Source of the DNA: Serripes groenlandicus
Lineage: Eukaryota; Mollusca; Bivalvia; Cardiida; Cardiidae
Assembly: GCA_031761405.1 (NCBI GenBank)
Contig: JASEVX010000005.1
Span: 31,607,127-31,671,126 of the forward strand
Direction: 5' to 3'
DNA length: 64,000 nucleotides
Part shown: one piece after another, positions 33,154 through 43,624 of the stretch
Position numbering within the stretch: position 1 is the stretch's first letter
How the letters are laid out: every line of letters starts with the position of its first letter
Program-made: the position numbers and the translations under genes
The notes under the pieces: generated by a model
What the model was told of the DNA's origin: nothing
Database searches by the model: none
Seen by the model: the letters and a program-made list of their open reading frames with translations, nothing else

Positions 33154-33667
33154 TTAACCCATTACCACATAAACAAATCTGCAGCAGATGACTTTGAAAC
33201 AATCAAGTGCAAAATATATAAAAAAATCTCTATAAAATGAAAGTATAATTAATGAATACAGTTGAAATCATTTTGGCAAATGGAGAACTTTTTTATTATG
33301 AGCAATTTCTCCTTTTGCCTCAAGCCGAGGCTGTCAATCCAGGGGTTGTGAGTTCGAATCCCAGCTTGGCCAACTTTCTTCCCGACGATTGACAATAGTC
33401 AATGCGACATGCGGCATTCGTCTTCCACCAATTGGCTAAGTCTATGTGGAAAAGCAGCCAGTTGCTTGGGAAGATTGTTGTGTGGAGTACTGGTGTGAGA
33501 AAACCAGGAAATGCATGAGTAGGTGAACTGGCCTCCATTATATAACTGAGAAATTGTTAAAAACGGCATTAAACCCCAATCAATCAATCAATACTTTTGC
33601 CTCAATGATTTCAAAAGTCGTCTGCTGCAGGGGTGTCAGAAAGTTTCTATTTGTGGGAAAGTGTTAA
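33154..33667. mobile_element. Subfamily B MITE split by a SINE
   Basis: The MITE arms are 33154-33322 and 33594-33667; the intervening 271 bp are a SINE. The right end is GTGGGAAAGTGTTAA. Confidence 0.8.
33323..33593 (+). mobile_element. 5'-truncated SINE with 11-bp target duplication
   Basis: CTTTTGCCTCA occurs at 33312-33322 and 33594-33604. The copy keeps box B (GAGTTCGAATCCCAGC), AAAGCAGCCAGTTGCTTGG, GTGTGGAGTACTGGTG and the 3' domain TATAACTGAGAAATTG with CATTAAACCCCAATC and (AATC)n, but lacks box A. Confidence 0.88.
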
Positions 33668-33783
33668 TTAACACAGATTCGAAGGGATTGTAATAACAAT
33701 TGTAATTATTCTGTTCACATTAGGAGTTTAAATGTGCTATGTTGCAATTTTTTCTAGAAAACTGTATTCTCTGTCTTCATTTT

Positions 33784-34380
33784 TAGCTTCACTGGCTGAA
33801 AGCTAGTCGAGCTTATGTCATGGTGAATTGTCCGCCATGCGTCCGATAACTTTTTGCTTCTAACGACTTCTCCTCCCTAACCACTTGGCCAATTTGGATG
33901 AAACTTCATAGGAAGCATCCTCTCAATGTCCTCTCCTGAATTCCTTCAAATTGTTTGGAACCATGCAAAATCCTGGTTTCCATGGCAAGCGAAAGAAAAA
34001 AATAGTGTAAATTTAAAAGATCTTCTCCTCCAAAAGTGTCTGGCCGATTTCCAAATAATTTTGTAGACATGTTTCTTGGATGACCCTCTATCAGATGCCT
34101 TCAAGCCATGTTGATTTAACGAAAAACATGGCCGCCAGTGGGCGGAGCTATTTTGCCTTATATGACTAAAGTGAAAACTTAAAAATCTTCTTCTCCGAAA
34201 GTGTCTGGCTGATTTTCAAATAATTTTGTAGAAATGTACCTAGGGTGACCCTCTATCAGATTCCTTCAAGCCATGTTGATTGGTCAAAAAACATGGCCAT
34301 CAGGGGGGGGCGGGGCTGTTTGGAGATTTAAATTTTGCCTAATGGCCGTGGAGCGATACTGGCCCTCTTTGGCCTCTTGT
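33784..34380. repeat. Dispersed molluscan repeat with two internal ~170-bp units
   Basis: Opens TAGCTTCACTGGCTGAAAGC and ends GGCCCTCTTTGGCCTCTTG. Between 34015 and 34350 two units repeat AAGTGTCTGGC.GATTT.CAAAT, GACCCTCTATCAGAT and AAACATGGCC. Non-coding. The organisation (unique ends around core tandem units) resembles non-autonomous Helitron-like elements, but I see no diagnostic end. Confidence 0.5.
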
Positions 34381-34645
34381 TTTTAACCTCAAGAAGAAGA
34401 CACCTGTATTTTATTTAATTGGCTAATATATCTGTTGTTTAAGTATATATTAATTATTATTTGCTCGTGTAACATTAATTCGTGTTAACATATTTTTGAA
34501 TATTCATCTCTTTTTAACTTTTCTATGAATTATGCCAAATTGGCTACATTTACATATATTTGATGATTTGAAATCTTGTTGCATTGGCATGCAGCAAAGA
34601 CTTGTGAGACTAAGTATACACACAGTCTTACCAGAATCATAACTG

Positions 34646-34882
34646 CATACGAGCCGTTCCACAAGAATAGACCAAGATCAGTCTCAGCATGCCTCGCAGG
34701 CTAACCCGGACAGACACTTTTTGCCTCCTATGGATTTTCTGTTTTAGGAATCATTACTCTATACCTCTATCCCCCTGAGATGGAATGTGTCGGCACAGAT
34801 TAGACTGCGCGGACTGCCCTTTCTGGGTGGATATATTACGCAGAGACCAAAATGTTGGTTTTTCTCGTGGAACAGCTCATAT
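34646..34882. mobile_element. ATATGAGCC palindromic MITE, shortened copy
   Basis: Left ATACGAGCCGTTCCACAAG and right CTCGTGGAACAGCTCATAT are inverted; inner arms carry CTCTATACCTCTATCCCCC and CGCAGGCTAACC. About 30 bp shorter than the copy at 44132. Confidence 0.8.
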
Positions 34883-34948
34883 AATTATGTTATCTGCTTT
34901 AGATGATGATGGGATGTTTATTTCATTTACAACAGTGCTTTTGTGTCG

Positions 34949-35060
34949 CCTTCCTTGGTAGGGAGACACATAGGGATCACTTCTCTGTCATCAGTTCTGT
35001 CTCTGTCTGTCCATACATCCATCTGTCTGTCTGTCTGTCTGTCTGGCCGTCATCCTTTAA
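34949..35060. repeat. Molluscan repeat start with (GTCT)n
   Basis: TTGGTAGGGAGACACATAGG, GATCACTTCTC, then GTCTGTCTGTCTGTCTG (about 35024-35044). Same family as 31393-31445 and 2369-2425. Confidence 0.6.
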
Positions 35061-35154
35061 CTTACTGACATATTGGCTGATCACATTCAACTGAGCAGTC
35101 TTGTTGGTTTTATCATGTTATCCAGTTCACCTACTATTTGCTATTTAGTTCCAA

Positions 35155-35384
35155 TTAACCCTTTCCCTCATATAGACGCTTTCTGACGCCTCTGCAGCAG
35201 ACGGCTTTTTGAAAACATAGTAACAAAAGAAAAAATTGCACAAAACGTGCAATTTCTACTTTTGTTACAATGTTTTCCACTTTTAGTCATAGGTTATCCA
35301 TTCAATTATAGAGATTTTCTATTTTTTAACAAAATATGTTCAAAGTCGTCTGCTGCAGAATTGTCGTATGAGGGAAAGGGTTAA
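35155..35384 (-). mobile_element. TTAA hairpin MITE, subfamily A, reverse orientation
   Basis: Full-length, 230 bp, TTAA at both edges; left CCCTTTCCCTCATATAGAC, right GTATGAGGGAAAGGG, centre GCACAAAACGTGC. It ends 46 bp before a candidate host exon. Confidence 0.92.
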
Positions 35385-35430
35385 TAATGTACTACTGTTT
35401 TAATAAGTGAACTTTGAATAAATATTTTAG

Positions 35431-35469
35431 CGATCGGCTTGTCGGAAATAGGAGAAAAAAGTCGAGCAG
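35431..35469 (+). CDS. Host gene, candidate 39-bp exon 2
   Basis: Acceptor AATATTTTAG and donor GTAATA frame exactly 39 bases. Read in phase 1 after exon 1a, it encodes AIGLSEIGEKSRA with no stop and leaves phase 1 again, so including or skipping it keeps frame. It is too short to recognise, and support comes from phase agreement on both sides. Confidence 0.5.
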
Positions 35470-35689
35470 GTAATACAACTAGAATGAACTTATAAATTTT
35501 CAACTATTTATGATGCTACTACCACTATTTTCTGAATAAGCATGGACATGATGTGTAATCTTATTTATTGTTTGAAGTACGACCATATTTGTGAGTTTGT
35601 GACTTACGTTGTCTTTTATTCTCAGTTTAGCTTTGTTTTTGTGCCTACTCTCTGTTATTTTTCTTTTACTTTTTCTTATTTCGACCTTC

Positions 35690-35855
35690 TGCCACTTACA
35701 GATGCATTTAACGCATTTGGCGGCAGGTGACTTTCAAAAAACATTGTGGCAAAAGGATTGATTCCACATAATGAACAGTCTCTCCTGTGAATTTCCACAA
35801 TGTTTTCTCCCCATTTCAATAATTAGATATTTATCTGTAAAGATTATCAAATTAA
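35690..35855. mobile_element. Old subfamily B MITE relic
   Basis: GACTTTCAAAAAACATTGTG and TTTCCACAATGTTTTC are the inverted inner arms; the termini are lost. Confidence 0.5.
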
Positions 35856-36198
35856 CTGCTCAAAGCTACTGGTTGCCTGCCAGGTTGGTTACAAGAGAAG
35901 TCTTATTCTTCTTATTGATGTTTTATGGATAATGTACTGAGGAAAGATTGCTAATGGATGAACATTTGATACTTTTTAGCTCTACTATTCAGAGAATATG
36001 AGAGCTATTCACTCACCCTGCGTCTGCGTCACACCATGGTTTAAGTTTTGCATGCAAGTACATATATTTCACCATAGCACAGTTACTATTAGATGTATTG
36101 CATGGAAACGTTCTACAATGCTTCCCAACTATCACACCTATGTAATTAATGAAGTTAGATAACTCTACCCTGCATTTAATGAAAGGAATGGCTCTTTT

Positions 36199-36412
36199 TG
36201 TCCCCCGCTTTTAGCGAAAGCGTGGGGACTATTATTTCTCATTCGTCAGTCCGTCAGTCCGTCAGTCCCTCCGTCACGCTGTCACAAAAACTTTAACCTT
36301 GGTCATAACTTCTGAACCGTAATAGGTACTGCTTTCATATTTCACATGTGTATTCCTTGTGACAACCCCTTTCCATCAATACCAATTTTTTTGACCTTGA
36401 CCCTGGCGGGGG
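36199..36412. mobile_element. Short element with GTCCCCCGC inverted ends
   Basis: GTCCCCCGCTTTTAGCG at the left and GGCGGGGGAC at the right are inverted. A GTCAGTCCGTCAGTCC run and CTTTAACCTTGGTCATAAC follow inside; the latter is a phrase found in many molluscan repeats. Inserted in the core-tandem repeat. Confidence 0.55.
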
Positions 36413-36527
36413 ACCATAATTCTCTGAATTTGCTTGTTTACTTAGAAATTCTGGTTAAAACTTTGCATGCAACTACATAAAGAGTCCATATCTCATTAAC
36501 TACTTGATGCATTGCATTGAAACATTA

Positions 36528-36745
36528 GGAATCCGCTGTGGTCGAGTGGTTAGCGTCGGGGATTTCGAAACCGGGTGTCCCGGGTTCGATCCCCAGTCGC
36601 GGCACTACGGTCATGGTGGAGTGCCCTTGGGCAAGGCACATTTTCTAGCCTAGTACTGGTTTGTTTACCCAGGGTCATGAATAATTAAAATTAATTGCGC
36701 GCTAAATGACCTAAGCTCTTGATGCGCCATAAAACAATATACATT
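36528..36745 (+). mobile_element. SINE, GTGGTCGAGTGG head, CATTC tail
   Basis: CATTGCATTGAAACATTA (18 bp) flanks it (36510-36527; 36746-36763). The head has pol III box A GTGGTCGAGTGG and box B GGTTCGATCCC, like a serine or leucine tRNA. The body has GGAGTGCCCTTGGGCAAGGC and CCTAGTACTGGTTTG; the tail is GCGCCATAAAACAATATAC plus CATTC. Confidence 0.92.
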
Positions 36746-37261
36746 CATTGCATTGAAACATTAACAACTCTTCCCAACCATCACACCTATGTTATCAATC
36801 AATTAAGTTAACTTTTTCGTGCATATATTGCAAATAATGGCTCTTTTTTAAACATAGAAATTCTGGTTTAGATTTTGCGTGCAACTACATTAAGAGTCTA
36901 TATATCAGTTATTACTAGAAGCATTGTGTATTGAAACTTTATACAACCCTTCCCCAACGAACCATCATACATATGTAAAAAATCAAGCATATAACTATAT
37001 CCTGCATATAATGCAAATAATCACCCTTTCAGGAATTCTGGTTAATGTTTTGCATGCAACTACATTAGAGTCCATATCTCAGTAACTTAAAAGCGGTAGA
37101 AAAGTCAAGCACGCTGTCTTACGGACAGCTCTTGTGGTTTGTGTGGTTACAAAAGGTTAACTGAAAAAAAAAAATCGCAAATATAAGAGCGGCTAATTTC
37201 CTGTTAAGGATTCAGCGAAAATATATGATAATTTTGGGAAATGATATAATTGTGGTCTACT

Positions 37262-37290
37262 TGCATAATTTATACACACACACACACATT
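37262..37290. repeat. (AC)n microsatellite
   Basis: ATACACACACACACACA run in AT-rich sequence. Confidence 0.8.
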
Positions 37291-37366
37291 GTTTCACTGA
37301 TTTACATGTAATTTGCATGTGCATGTGTCAATCACATATTGATTGTACTAATTATACACCCATCTT

Positions 37367-37790
37367 AGCCCTTTCCCGGATACAAAACATTTGCAGCAGA
37401 TGACTTTGAATTTTGTTTAGGAATCCGCTGTGGTCGAGTGGTTAGTGCCGGGGATTTCAAAACCGTGTGTCCCGGGTTCGATCCCCAGTCGCGGCACTAC
37501 GGTCATGGTGGAGTGCCCTTAGGCAAAGCACATTTTCTAGCCTAGTACTGGTTAGTTTACCCAGGGATCATGAATAAGTGAACTGTCGCCGTGATATAAC
37601 TGAAATAATGTTGAAAGCGGCGTAAAACCCCAATAAATAAATAAATTGAATTTTTGTTTGGCAAAAATGTTGAAAATCTCTGTAAATGATAATGTATCAA
37701 ATGAATAGAGTTGAGAACATTGTGGCAGAAGCCGTCTGCTGCAGATGTGCCAAAATGTATTTGCAGATGAGAAAGGGTCAACAGTGCTTA
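37367..37790. mobile_element. Subfamily B MITE split by a SINE
   Basis: Left arm from CTTAGCCCTTTCCCGG to TGACTTTGAATTTTG; right arm from TTGGCAAAAATG to GAGAAAGGGTCAA. The SINE sits between. Confidence 0.75.
37419..37644 (+). mobile_element. SINE, GTGGTCGAGTGG head, AACCCCAATAAATA tail
   Basis: Flanked by TTGAATTTTGTTT and TTGAATTTTTGTTT, a one-base variant duplication. The head and body match 36528-36745, but after GATCATGAATAA the 3' end switches to GTCGCCGTGATATAACTG and GCGGCGTAAAACCCC. Confidence 0.9.
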
Positions 37791-38045
37791 TCATGAAAGT
37801 AATTGTGGGTAAAATTCTGCTATTATTTTAAGTGAAACATTTAATAGGAATGTTTGGTTATACTTCTAGAAAAAACTAGATAGATGGTATAAATAAATGA
37901 CAATGACCCAGGATTTGAAGTGTCAGTTTACAAAACTTAATACCGAGTATAAACACTGGTCAGATTCCACATTATATGTATCACCCTTCTTTTTCCCATC
38001 ACAATCATGATTAACATCTGTCTTTATTTTGTAGATGTGAGATCA

Positions 38046-38265
38046 TGTTAACCCCTTTCCGAATTGCATTTGACATGTCAACCTTTTTTTTAAACATTGT
38101 GGCATAAGAAGAAATTGCTCATAATGAGAAATGTTTCCTTTTGCCAAAATGTTTTCATCTCTGTTCCATATTTACGCTCTCGTTTTTCAGAGATTTTTCA
38201 TTTTTTTGCCCATTGGTTTTCATTGTTGTCTGCTGCAAAAAAAAAATGATGTGTGAGATTTAAGT
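38046..38265. mobile_element. Old TTAA MITE relic
   Basis: GTTAACCCCTTTCCG start; ATTGCTCATAATGAG centre; GTTGTCTGCTGC right arm. Confidence 0.55.
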
Positions 38266-38342
38266 GAGATGAATAATTATTAATTTGATTGAACGTTGCC
38301 TCAAGGCCTCTTAGCTCTGTACTTCTGTTACATGATGACACA

Positions 38343-38571
38343 GGAATCCGCTGTGGTCGGGTGGTTAGCGTCGGGGATTTCGAAACCGGGTGTCCCGGGT
38401 TCGATCCCCAGTCGCGGCAATTCGGTCATGGTGGAGTGCCCTTGGGCAAGGCACATTTTCTAGACTAGTACTGGTTTGTTCACCCAGGGAACATGAATAA
38501 TAAAATTTAAATGTGCGCTAAATGACCTTAGCTGTCGATGCGCCATAAAACAATACACATTCATTCATTCA
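38343..38571 (+). mobile_element. SINE, GTGGTCGGGTGG head, CATTC tail
   Basis: TTACATGATGACACA flanks both sides (38328-38342; 38572-38586). Same structure as 36528-36745; nearly full length. Confidence 0.92.
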
Positions 38572-38589
38572 TTACATGATGACACAAGT

Positions 38590-38780
38590 TGACACATCTG
38601 CAGCAAACAACCTTGAAAACATTGCGGCAAATTAAAAGGGGAAATGTTTATCATGTGCAATATCGTCTTTCACCACAATACTTTCAATTTTATTCTTTGA
38701 TTATACTCACATTTATAGAGATTTTTCATTTTTTGCTTAGAAGTTTTTCTTATTTGTATAATGTGGAAAATTTAGGCAAA
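38590..38780. mobile_element. Old MITE relic
   Basis: CATCTGCAGCAAACAACC with AACATTGCGGC and TTATAGAGATTTTTC mark decayed arms. Confidence 0.45.
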
Positions 38781-38827
38781 ATAGAACACAACAATGATTA
38801 TGGCTGGCCACTGTTGAAATAAGATCC

Positions 38828-39057
38828 GTAACCCTTTTCCTCATATGACAATTCTGCAGCAGACGACTTTGAACATATTTTGTCAAAAATTAGAAAATCT
38901 CTATAATTGAATGGATAACCTATGACTTGAAGTGGAAAACATTGTGGCGAAAGGAAAAATTGCACGTTTTGTGCAATTTCTTCTTTTGTCACTATGTTTT
39001 CAAAAAGCCGTCTGCTGCAGAGGCGTCAGAAAGCGTCTATATGAGGGAAAGGGTTAA
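38828..39057 (+). mobile_element. TTAA hairpin MITE, subfamily A
   Basis: 230-bp copy; left TTAA mutated to GTAA with CCCTTTTCC start, right end intact. Confidence 0.9.
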
Positions 39058-39159
39058 AAATATTATGACATATAAATTTCTGTCACTGAGATTTTACATA
39101 GTTTTGGAGCCAATTGGTACATCTCATATTATTATTGAGCCTTTGAAATGTTATGACAC

Positions 39160-39412
39160 CAATTTCTGTACTTCAACACCCTTTCCAACAAAAAACAGAT
39201 CCTCTGGACTGATGTCTTAAAAAAATATTTTGGCCAAAATATTGAAATTTTCAAAAAATAAAAGTATAATTATTGATTTGAGTTGAAAGCATAATGGTCA
39301 AATGAAAAATAACTCATCATAATCAATTTCCTCCTTTTGCCAATTTTTTTTAAGATCATGTTAAAGATCATCTGCTGCAGATTTGTCAAAATGTTACAAG
39401 TGGGAAAGAATA
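39160..39412. mobile_element. Old subfamily B MITE relic
   Basis: ACCCTTTCCAACA start, ATAACTCATCATAATCA centre, ATCTGCTGCAGATTTGTC and GTGGGAAAG right arm. Confidence 0.5.
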
Positions 39413-39429
39413 AATGTAATTAGTATACA

Positions 39430-39587
39430 GGGGGAGGGAGAGGGATAGAGAGAGACATATAGACATTTACATATACCTGCAGGGAGTGACATAGAGAGAT
39501 AGAGAGGTAGACAGACAGAGGGGCAGCCTAAACGTTAAAGGCCTGAAGGGAAATGAGAGATAGACAGATAGAGAGAGGGAGAGAGAC

Positions 39588-39635
<48 letters not shown>

Positions 39636-39785
39636 AGAGAGACAGAGACAGAGACAGAGGAGAGGAGAGAGAGAGAGACACAGAGAGAGAGACAGAGAGA
39701 GAGAGAGAGGGAGCAATAGAGAGAGAGACAGAGAGAGAGAGAAGAGAGAGGAGAGAAGAGAGAGAGGAAGAGAGAGAGATAAAGA
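39430..39785. repeat. (GA)n-rich low-complexity tract
   Basis: Purine-rich on the + strand, with an uninterrupted GA run at about 39594-39630 and GACA/GAGG interruptions. Long Arg-Glu or Ser-Leu frames across it are artefacts of the repeat. Confidence 0.95.
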
Positions 39786-40217
39786 GAAATTAATATTATA
39801 TATATCATATGCCCTGCAATAAACCTGATCTAATGAAGAAGGTGGGGCTTTATGAAATGTTAGTATCCTACAGTATCCAATAGTACCTACCATTTACATA
39901 CCTTACTAGCATTCATTCATGAAATTACTTATTTAACCCTAGACCTATACTGGGCAGGCTAATCTTGGTACAAGGCATAATATCATCCATAAACTCAATC
40001 TGGCAATACTTATGTGAATAACTGTTAGACTCATTTTAGCCCCATCCGATGTGAAGTGCGGGATGAGCTAATATGATCACTCATCGTTAGTCTTCGTCCG
40101 TTTGTTCACATTTTCAAATAATTTCATAGGAATATTCCATAGGTGGACCTCTTTTAAAGACGTTCAGAGAATTGAATTATATTTAGAACTTTGGTTGCTG
40201 CGGCATTAGAAATGGGG

Positions 40218-40431
40218 AGGAATCCGCTGTGGTCGAATGGTTAGCGTCGGGGATTTCGAAACCGGGTGTCCCGGGTTCGATCCCCAGTCGCGGCACTACG
40301 GTCATGGTGGAGTGCCCTTTTCTAGCCTAGTACTGGTTTGTTTACCCAGGGATCATGAATAATTAAATTTAATTGCGCGTTAAATGACCTTAGCTGTCGA
40401 TGCGCCATAAAACAATATACATTCATTCATT
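40218..40431 (+). mobile_element. SINE, GTGGTCGAATGG head, CATTC tail, 14-bp target duplication
   Basis: CATTAGAAATGGGG occurs at 40204-40217 and 40432-40445. A 13-bp internal stretch of the body (GGGCAAGGCACAT) is deleted after GTGCCCTT. Confidence 0.9.
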
Positions 40432-40441
40432 CATTAGAAAT

Positions 40442-40461
40442 GGGGGGGGGGGGGGGGGGGG
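40442..40461. repeat. Run of 20 G
   Basis: Twenty consecutive G beginning inside the 3' target duplication of the SINE. The 5' copy of the duplication shows only GGGG. Capable of G-quadruplex formation; the true length may be misread by sequencing. Confidence 0.9.
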
Positions 40462-41071
40462 AATGCAAAAACTTTAAAAATCTTCTTGTCAAAAAATACA
40501 GGGATTGCAGGTGTTGTAATATTATTGGCGACTTACTTTAGATGGGTAAGGATTGCCAACGTGAACAAATATTGTTCATTTCTTGAGTACTTTCTTAGAT
40601 GAGTGTTCCAGGGCCGCATGGCCCTCTTGTATTGTTGTTATTTTTCGTGTGGTCTGTCTCAGCAGGATGACACAAAGAGATCATCTTCATCAGTTTTAAG
40701 CAAGTGGCTCATCAGAGCAAATTGCTATTGTAGGCGAATTTCGAAGTAACTCATCGAAATATAGACCGGAATCAGTCCCTAATGTTAAAGACTTCTTAAA
40801 TATCAGCAATGAATTACTTCAAATATCTTTTTCTACAGCTCTCAATTATTGAACACCATTTTGGGTTCAGAGAGATCTCTTGATGTTCGTAGATTGTGTA
40901 TAATGTCAATGAAACCACATGCATGTGTGGAATATTTGCTTAAAATGAATGTTCTGGTTCAGAGTATCCATGTCTGCAGTATCGTACCGCGAATTAATCA
41001 GCCACTACCTAAACAAAATGCAGTAACTTGTTGGGATAACAACAGGAAAATGGATTTCATTTGACATCACT

Positions 41072-42208
41072 TAAAATTATTAGGAATATCTCCAAAGAAA
41101 TTTGCTTTTAAAATATATGAATTACAAAATTGAAACTTGAAATGTATTTCTACACTTTCAACATGACTTAATCACAAACGCTAATAAAATAAATATTTTT
41201 TAGTCTAGGCGTATGGATTTCAAAAATCCTTTTGAATAAAATGTACAAGACGCTTTTGAGCAGTAACATTAATCAGGAATCAAATTACTATTTAATTCTA
41301 GATTCCTGCATAAATATAGCAGCTTCACAACCACAATTAACCACAATACACATCCAGAGGACAGAATAAGATAGTCCCAGTGATAAAATACATACTAAAA
41401 GAGAATCAAATTATTGAAATGATAGTTGATATTTTATAAAGATATAACGCTTCAATTATCAATAATTTGTTATTTCGTTTATCAATCTTTCATAATTATA
41501 TAAATTTACACACTACAGAGCAGAAGCCAGGCTGGTGCACCAGGTTGCATGTTCACTTGTCACACCGAAGACCAGGGTTCAATTTCCGGTCAAGGCAGGT
41601 CTTTTTCCCCCCCCTCATATCAGTGGTGCAAACGTCCTTAGACACTGCTGCAACCAACTCCTTGAAAATGTCGGGATTTAAAATAAATTTAAAAGCAATG
41701 CATTTAAAACTTTTCACCTATGCTTTGTGAAACCCTTTTAGAAATTGATTAATTTGTTTGTATGATGTATTACGTCGCTTTTAACAATATTTTAGTTATA
41801 TCATGCTGAAGAAAATGTTGATTAGACAGGATTTCGGTTTTGTTTTGATATTAGAATTGGACACTCAATATATTTATCATTGTTAGGCAGAGACCTTCAT
41901 GTGATTTATATATGACATTGATGTACTTGTGTTAATTGCATAAAAAAATAATGGCTAAAATCCATTATAAACCAGAAGGTGTGCTGAACAGAAACTACCC
42001 TGAGATAGCAGATGCTCGTATATGTGTCAAATTTTAGTATATCGATAGACCACCATACTTTGTGTACAGTATTTTGAGTTCAACTCCTTTATCATACAAT
42101 TATATGAATATAACAAAGTCCTATCATAAAGTGTTCTAGTTAGACTTTTGGGATTGGTTAATCCATGTCCAAATGAAACCTGCAGTTAGCCCCTTGCTGT
42201 GAGCACCT
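41072..42208. other. Stretch without a gene; tRNA-like piece at 41518-41600
   Basis: CCAGGCTGGTGCACCAGGTT, TGTCACACCGAAGACC and GGGTTCAATTTCC resemble a decayed tRNA-derived head, possibly another SINE family. Otherwise nothing recognised. Confidence 0.35.
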
Positions 42209-42281
42209 TCAGTGCTTTGATTCTGGACATTTTTCATCCACATGCAGGCACATGTGTTTCTTTAAACACGCTTGTCTTATT

Positions 42282-42472
42282 TTAACCCTCTCCCACATAC
42301 AGATGCTTTTTGGCGTCTCTCCCGCAGAAGATTTTAAAACATTGCGACAATAGGAGAAATGAGCAATTTTCCTTTTGTCACAATGTTTTCTTCTATATTC
42401 AATATTCATATTTTTTCCCGAGACGTTTTCAATGTAATCTGCTGTAGATTTGATGTATGTAGGAAAAGTTTA
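42282..42472. mobile_element. Old TTAA MITE relic
   Basis: TTAACCCTCTCCCACATAC start, GTAGGAAAAGTTTAG end; ends 80 bp before the candidate host exon at 42552. Confidence 0.65.
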
Positions 42473-42551
42473 GAAAATATACACAGACCTGTTGTCCAAT
42501 CTGCACAGTGTGTAATTTTACTTCTTTCTTTCCTTTATTTTTTATTCAAAG

Positions 42552-42629
42552 ATGACCGGAGTTATCTGGTGAGAAATAGGCCGCAATACAACTCCACGGG
42601 CAGTTTAGTCTTTGACGTACCCTACTCTG
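42552..42629 (+). CDS. Host gene, candidate 78-bp exon 3
   Basis: A pyrimidine-rich tract and acceptor (TTTTATTCAAAG) and donor GTAAATG bound 78 bases. Read in phase 1 after exon 2, it encodes DDRSYLVRNRPQYN then STGSLVFDVPYS without a stop, and leaves phase 1. Three successive exons with matching phase and good splice sites make chance less likely. The peptide looks like a cytosolic N-terminal region. I cannot name the family; a faint RP.YN motif occurs near the start of some SLC26 transporters, but this is too little to assign. Confidence 0.55.
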
Positions 42630-42734
42630 GTAAATGTTTGAACCCATTTTGTTGTTGTTTTCTCACGTTTTGAATGCCTGATTAACTGCTTTTATGTTTT
42701 TAATTAATGTCCATCCTTGAATTTATTCCCATGA

Positions 42735-43162
42735 TTAAACCTTTTCCCACATACAGAGGCTTTCTGATGACTCTGTAGCAGCCAAGTTTTGAAAATATTG
42801 GGACAAAATGAGAAATTGCTCAAAACAAGCATTTTTTCAGTTTGCCACAATGTTTACAATATCATTCAATAAAAAAAAAATCATTTAACTCTTTCAGCGC
42901 CGAATTGTTTAAAGTAGACTCTTCCATGTTCAAAATCGGATGTCTACATTTTTTCATGCAATTACAGTTTGGACTATTTTAATAACTAAAAGGCAAACAA
43001 TGCTGATTTCAGGTGAGACAGCTCGTTACGTCATCTGCATTGTTTGCAAAAACCTCAATATTGCCTTTGGCGCTGAAAGGGTTAAAGAGATCTTCCATAT
43101 TTTTGACCACATGTTTTCAAAGTCGCCTGCTGCAGATTTGTGTATGAGGGGATTAGTGTTAA
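42735..43162. mobile_element. Subfamily B MITE with a third-family MITE nested in its TTAA
   Basis: Outer ends TTAAACCTTTTCCCACATAC and GATTAGTGTTAA. The inner element (42885-43085) lies at the TTAA of the CATTTAAAGAGAT segment that is continuous in other copies. Confidence 0.8.
42885..43085. mobile_element. Third TTAA MITE family (CAGCGCC ends), nested
   Basis: 201 bp, TTAA on both sides; ends CTCTTTCAGCGCCGAA and the complement CCCTTTCAGCGCCAAA. Inner arms are inverted for a further ~50 bp (AATCGGATGTCTAC versus GACAGCTCGTTACG are unpaired, but ATTGTTT and AAACAATG match). Only copy in the window. Confidence 0.75.
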
Positions 43163-43184
43163 TCAGTGTGAGTGAAGTGAATTA

Positions 43185-43396
43185 TCACATAAAAGCTAAT
43201 ACAAGTAATACAAGTCCATTTCTGAATAATTCCCATAATTATAACATAGTGAGTGAAGAGTTTTATCACATTATTTAGAAACGCAAACACATGAAAGCTA
43301 ATACAAGACCATTTCTGAATAATTCCCATAATTATAACATAATTTTGAAGAGATTTATCAGATTATTTAGAAACGCAAACACATGAAAGCTAATAC
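43185..43396. repeat. Two-and-a-bit tandem units of ~95 bp
   Basis: ACAT.AAAGCTAATACAAG recurs near 43187, 43289 and 43381, each followed in the first two by CCATTTCTGAATAATTCCC and ATAATTATAACATA. Confidence 0.75.
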
Positions 43397-43624
43397 TTGT
43401 TATGAAATGTTTTCTTTTGTTTGTCATGAGAGCTAGAATATTTTAGTAGAATGCTATTCATTACATCATTGTGATTTTATGACGAAACATTCAAGTGTCG
43501 GCCCTAAATGGTGTCAAGTCACTTTTCAAGCTTTTAGTTTTGACCGAGATTTTTACCAAAAATTAAAAAAAATGGCAAAGTGAGACTGAACTTCTGAAAA
43601 CAGATATGTTACTATAGTATAGTC

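Larger units (their letters stand above)
35978..37136. repeat. Core-tandem dispersed repeat (pearl/Helitron-like), interrupted twice
   Basis: Opens TTAGCTCTACTATTCAGAG and closes GTCTTACGGACAGCTCTTG. Between lie degenerate ~165-bp units, each with TTTTGCATGCAACTACAT, ATTGCATTGAAAC, CCCAACCATCACACCTATG and TGCAAATAATGGCTC. Interrupted by a GTCCCCCGC element (36199-36412) and a SINE (36528-36745). Unique ends around ~160-bp core repeats recall the pearl elements of bivalves, classed as non-autonomous Helitron-like. Confidence 0.6.

Noticed and set aside
36528..36610. Serine or leucine tRNA gene
   Set aside because: The same head recurs in eight copies, each followed by SINE sequence.
39467..39893. 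Long Arg/Glu and Ser/Leu open frames
   Set aside because: They lie wholly in a (GA)n tract; open frames in all phases are a by-product of the repeat.
40829..41064. An exon after TTTTTCTACAG
   Set aside because: Read in the phase of the preceding exons it stops within five codons, and the longer frame starting at 40849 shows no family resemblance.
42552..42629. Naming the host gene (SLC26 or CLC-type transporter considered)
   Set aside because: Only hydrophilic N-terminal residues are visible; RP.YN and acidic stretches are not diagnostic.
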